From: Blastomussa wellsi
Taxonomy: Eukaryota > Cnidaria > Anthozoa > Scleractinia > Plerogyridae
Length of the DNA: 64,000 nucleotides
Direction: 5' to 3'
NCBI GenBank assembly: GCA_947652115.1
Contig: OX393565.1
Location: 22,620,712-22,684,711 of the forward strand
In this document: positions 59,962 to 64,000 of the stretch, piece by piece
Layout: every line of letters starts with the position of its first letter
Numbering within the stretch: the first letter of the stretch is position 1
Translations under genes and position numbers: made by a program
The notes under the pieces: generated by a model
The model's database searches: none
Told to the model about the DNA's origin: nothing
What the model saw: the letters and a program-made list of their open reading frames with translations, nothing else

Positions 59962-60406
59962 TTAAGCCTGCTCAGTTAAAACTTCCTTTGATACTGTGTT
60001 GGCCTTTTCTTCTTCTTCCTTGTCTACTTCTGAGACCTGTGGGTGAACACTGGACTTTCTGCGATTGATGAAAACCAATATTGTTGGTATTAGAAAAGCC
60101 GTCACCAGAACTGCTCCAGTCACGTAGAACGAATAAATATAATTTCCTGTCTTGTCCGCTAACAAGGCTGAAAAAAAAAACAACACAGCAAATATTAATA
60201 AAACGGCCTAGTTGGGCTGGTTTCTTTCTTGGATGAAGAGTTCAATATTTCTGTCAAGCTCTTCCTATAGCGCTGCCTAGCTCTGCAATTCAAAGGGGCT
60301 TTTTAGGGAAGCGCTAGCGCGCGGAGCGCACCAGCGAAGCACCATGGGTACGGAATTTTAGAAAGCCCATAAAGCCGTGAAAATTTTGTAGTCACGTGAG
60401 CATACA

Positions 60407-60437
<31 letters not shown>

Positions 60438-63400
60438 GGAGTACATGAAGCGAATCGGCGTGAATGTGAGGTTGGGAGTGATCCAGAAAACAGGATTGCA
60501 GGGGACAGCAAAGATACTAAGGAAAGTGCTGTCTGTAAGAAAAGAGAGGAAAAGAGAGACCTGGGACAGGACTATAAACCAGGTCTAATATCCTGCCTGA
60601 GTCTATAAGGAATGGAAATAATAATAACTTTATTTAGGCTAAAGCTGAGAGATGATCAACGCAGTGAATCTCCAATTTAAGCGATACCGATGCGATGCTC
60701 TATCAACTGAACTATGCAGCCACACATTGTGAGCGAGGTCAATTTATTGAGTTCATATTTTCCCGGCATGAGAAGTGAAGTGGCGAAAAGTATATCAAAT
60801 AATATTCATATATGTACTGCTGGATGTAGATGAAGCTGAGAGATGATCATCGCAGTGAATTTCAAAAAACGGGTCAATCAACAATGGTTGACTGGTCTAA
60901 ATCGGTGACCAGTATGAGCACCAAAATCAAACAATTTAAAATAGAATTAACAGCAAAGAAACTAAAAAGGTACAAATACAGATGAAACGTCGGTAGGGAC
61001 ACTGGGGAGAGGCGAGGGGAGACTCCACACTACAGAAATAGCTCAGGGTTCCGCGTACATCATTTTGTGATCAATTGACAGCTGTGATAACAAAGTATTC
61101 ACTGACCAGTATTAATTGACCATATGTGCTCAGCTGTAGAGCTCGTGGAGATCACGTGATTACGAAAGCTGATAGCTGACTGGTTAAGTATTTGACAAAC
61201 TACCAAGAACGAGCAAAATATGTGGAGCCTTACTTTTAGGCTTACCTAAAATCTATATATAGAATAGGAAACTTGAGCTTTTGAAAAAAATGTTGTCATT
61301 TATAGCTTTGTGTTAACGTGATTCCAATTTTACTATTTGGAGACTACATTTTCCGAGATGTAGCCAACAGATCAGTCTTATTAGTCGGACAGAGCTTGCT
61401 TAGTTCCTAGGTCTCGGTGTTTCGTCGCGGTCAACCCGTTTCCGGTCACGTGATCCGAAACGAGTACTGACGTCATTGCACAGTTTCATACCGTGAGTTA
61501 CTGGGTCGAGTGCGAACTTTAGCGGACAAATTAAAAGAAAAGAATGGCTTCCGCACTTGCGAAGGAAAAGGCGTCCTCATCACGAGCGTATTGTTTTAAA
61601 AACAAAAGGATTACGAAAGCGGATAAATCGTCGGAACTTCACAGTGTTGTTTATTTTTTGAATTTGTCCGCGAAAGTCTGCGCTCGACCCAGTATCTCAC
61701 GGTATGAAACTGGGCAATGGAAAACCGTGAAGACTTGCGAAAAATGCCGCAGAGGACTAGGCAAGGACAGAACAGGGCGCTGGAGAGAGCCAGGATAGAG
61801 CGCGGTAAGCGAACTAAACTTCTTGTGGGGACGTTATTAGCGATGGCGGCGTTTTTAAATGTTGTACGTAAATTAGCTCACCAGCAACAGGTCCACCGGT
61901 AGCCGCAGAAAAAGAATATAGCAAGTTGTTAATACAGAAAGAAGCCGTTCTTCTCTTGCTATCTACACACGTCAGTAGAATGAAATTCTGTGTTGTTATG
62001 AAGATTCCATCACACAATCCGTAAATGGCACTGAAAACGATTAAGTTCCAGTATTCTGTAGAAAACGGCAGCATAAAGGCGGAAAGACCAGCAGTTGCCA
62101 AGCAAGCTTGGTAAATGTACACTGCATTTACTCTCTTGTCGTTACACAGTTTTCCTGTCGTCACTCGCCCGAAACATGAAGCAAGGCCAATGAATATAAA
62201 CAGCTGAGAACCTTTCTGCGTAGAGATTCCAATATCTTCACAGTACTTGACCTGCAAAAAGTAACAATAAACCGTTAGAAATATTAAAACAAACTTGATA
62301 CTACTAACTAGCGTAGCGTGCGTTGCTTCCCTCTTTTGAGTTTTCAGTTTCTCGGCCATGCGCAGAAGAGAAGAGTCCAGGGGGTCAAGAATCATCTCGT
62401 CCACACGAGGCGCCAGAGGCCGCGATCTCAGGGAAACGAGCGCCAGTTGATGTCGAAATCCCGCCTCTGAGACGTTGCTAAGCAACATGACGTGTTTGCT
62501 CGCGCGATTACTTTAGGTATATTCTCTTCGTTCTTGGGATATTTTTTGATTGGATAAAATAAGTCAGAGACCCCTCGAAGCCTAATTTATCAGGCGACTT
62601 CCTCCAGCCAACCAAGCAAGCAATGGATAATATTGCGCTTCATCCGTGGCGCTAATTGAATTTCTCTTTTCAAAATCAGATAAAGCACATGAATATCACT
62701 AGGTAGCATCAACGACATTTGATTATCCTCGGTAGCTGTGGGACTAAGACTGCACATTCAGACAAGAAAAAGTATTTCAAATTAAACTTAACAAGGTTCA
62801 AAATTTCAAATAGCAGAAGGCCAACCAATTGGATATTTTAGAACTATGGATGAAGAGTTGACTTCGGGTCTACCAATAGTGGCCAGATAAAGACTAGAAC
62901 CCAGACCTCTGGGTTTTAAATACAGAACTCTGACCACTCTAGCCTCCCTGTCAATGCAATGTCTTACGTTTTTCTTTCACAAAAGACGCACTTATTGGAA
63001 AGAGCGTATACAGCTATAGGGGAGCCATTGTATTGAATCTACGGGTGCTCACTGGGCGAAGCCCGGCAGTATTATAATGTGTACACAATTCAATTTTCAA
63101 CTAACCAGATTGATGTAAGGAATGTACATTCCAAAACTGGCAAATATAAGCGATGTTACTATAACTGTGAAAGCAGGGAAGGTCCACACACTGCAGTAAA
63201 GAGAAAGGCCAGTCTTCTCGGCTGCTACTTCCACATTTTCGTTCTCTTCAGGTTTAAAATTCTCTGCTATTGTTATTTCTTCTACGTGTGGGTTGAACGT
63301 CAAGCTCAAGATGCAAACAAGCACGTACAATGCTGCCATTATTCTAAAAGTGTTTCTCCATTCAATCGCGTCCAAAAGAACTTGAAGCAAAGGGCCTGTG

Positions 63401-63704
63401 TAGAGGACACCCACACTCGCACCCAACGAAACAATTCCGGTAGCAATGGATAACTTCGCTGCAAAGTATTTACCAATTACAAGAAAACATGGATTGTAAA
63501 TTAAGCACGTTCCCAAACCGTACACGCCACTATAGGTAAAGAACATTAAAGATAGGCTCTGAGTAAATGACGTCGACACCAGTCCCACAATGCATAGCGC
63601 ACCTCCCAAGAAACAAATGATGCGAACACCAAAACGATCGCACAGATAACCTGTCAGCGGACTAGCGAACCATACCATTCCCAGACCGATTGAGCCAACA
63701 AAAG
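59962..63704 (-). CDS. Monocarboxylate transporter-like protein (SLC16/MFS), copy B (5' exon outside window)
   Basis: Three minus-strand exons, 63106-63704, 61882-62251, 59962-60167, join in frame. The first visible exon opens with a split Ala codon inside membrane segment 2, so the exon with the start and helix 1 lies beyond 63704 and was not found before 64000. Visible: ASPLTGYLCDRFGVRI (loop 2-3), YFAAKLSIATGIVSLGAS (helix 5), NPHVEE before the central loop, GLASCFGRVTTGKLCND with the helix-8 Arg, then ADKTGNYIYSFY and an acidic Glu/Val tail ending in TEQA. The 370-nt middle exon has exactly the length and phases of its counterpart in copy A, so the two are paralogues. The substrate is unknown. 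Confidence 0.9.
60640..60880 (-). repeat. tRNA-derived SINE, family C, copy 2
   Basis: GAGCATCGCATCGGTATCGC and TAGTTCAGTTGATAGAGC on the minus strand match the head at 21450. A body with ATATCAAATAATATTCATAT and ATGTAGATGAAG follows. CTGAGAGATGATCAWCGCAG occurs on both sides. Located in the second visible intron of SLC16-B. Confidence 0.65.
61060..61190 (+). repeat. Dispersed repeat: GCTTACATCTTTG family (3' part)
   Basis: TTGACAGCTGTGATAACAA, ACTGACCAGTATTAATTGAC, GAGCTCGTGGAGATCACGTG and GCTGACTGGTTAAGTA align in order with 15680-15912 and 32320-32450. Confidence 0.55.
61544..61798 (+). CDS. Basic 84-aa ORF of unknown function inside SLC16-B intron
   Basis: An ATG frame, antisense to SLC16-B, preceded by GC-rich promoter-like DNA with GTCACGTGATC and TGACGTCA elements. 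The product is Ser/Lys/Arg-rich, with CEKCRRG as a possible half zinc-binding site and no membrane segment. I do not recognise a family. It could be the first exon of a mobile-element gene, a CpG-rich regulatory region with a chance ORF, or a small real gene. A second frame overlaps it to 61902 and enters the SLC16-B exon antisense. Confidence 0.25.
   Translation: MASALAKEKASSSRAYCFKNKRITKADKSSELHSVVYFLNLSAKVCARPSISRYETGQWKTVKTCEKCRRGLGKDRTGRWREPG
62790..62950 (-). repeat. tRNA-derived SINE, family B, copy 2
   Basis: AGTTGACTTCGGGTCTACCA, AAGACTAGAACCCAGACCTC and TCTGACCACTCTAGCCTCC follow the same order as the copy at 27740-27970. Located in the first visible intron of SLC16-B. Confidence 0.6.
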
Positions 63705-64000
63705 CTGAAAAGGAAAATGTTTTTTGCATGTTAGTGATTTTGTTTCCCGCACTATGATTGGCTAATTTTTAAAAAAACTTGTCACCGTTAATTCTTGGTT
63801 TGCAGGTGGCTTCATCGACGCCATGTTGGATGACATTAACAATAGATTTCTAATTAATTAGCTTCTTTTGTTTGGTCATCCAAGGTGGCCGCCACGCTCA
63901 TTGCATTTGAGTCTCTCGGGGAGAAACGAAGACCGGTCTCGAGAGAGCGGCGGAAATCCGAGCCTAAAACATAAGGCGAATCGATATTTTCGCGCACGTA
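63705..64000. other. SLC16-B intron sequence to window end
   Basis: About 300 bp with CCAAGGTGGCCGCC and CTCTCGGGGAGAAACG-type GC-rich words. No open frame with the helix-1 motif expected of the missing SLC16-B exon. Confidence 0.45.

Overview
The window is eukaryotic nuclear DNA: widely spaced multi-exon genes with GT-AG introns of a few hundred to several thousand bases, no operons, and introns packed with short inverted-repeat transposons and tRNA-derived SINEs. Metazoan gene content (WDR26, DLST, SLC16-type carriers, CCDC167, a periostin-like FAS1 protein) and repeat families that I associate with anthozoan genomes suggest a cnidarian, most likely a stony coral. The taxon is inference. 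Exon boundaries were read by eye, and reading-frame phase was checked across every junction of the main genes.

Layout. 1-13,014 (minus): WDR26, subunit of the CTLH/GID ubiquitin ligase; the 3' end runs off the window. 13,743-15,512: a 1.77-kb cassette bounded by 79-bp inverted repeats, carrying a THAP zinc-finger gene (plus) and a SAP-like/SWIM zinc-finger gene (minus) that converge and overlap. It sits in the divergent promoter region between WDR26 and DLST. 16,181-27,238 (plus): DLST, E2 of the 2-oxoglutarate dehydrogenase complex, 15 exons. 28,672-32,979 (plus): a monocarboxylate-transporter-like (SLC16/MFS) gene, 4 exons. 33,633-37,656 (minus): CCDC167, a 90-aa tail-anchored coiled-coil protein in four small exons. 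37,969-47,644 (plus): a secreted protein resembling family-9 carbohydrate-binding modules, 11 exons, divergent from CCDC167 with only 312 bp between the start codons. 49,526-56,982 (minus): a secreted four-FAS1-domain (TGFBI/periostin-like) protein. 59,962-63,704 (minus): a second SLC16-like gene whose first exon lies outside; its intron phases match the first copy.

The genes are a mixed neighbourhood of housekeeping, transport and extracellular functions; nothing suggests one joint pathway. The rest is dominated by mobile DNA: TTAA-flanked, TA-flanked and CAGGG-ended elements (the last with 5-6-bp target duplications), three tRNA-derived SINE families, several recurrent dispersed repeats, and minisatellites. 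The THAP/SWIM cassette is the best candidate for an undescribed system. No bacterial-type defence system, CRISPR array or viral gene was seen.
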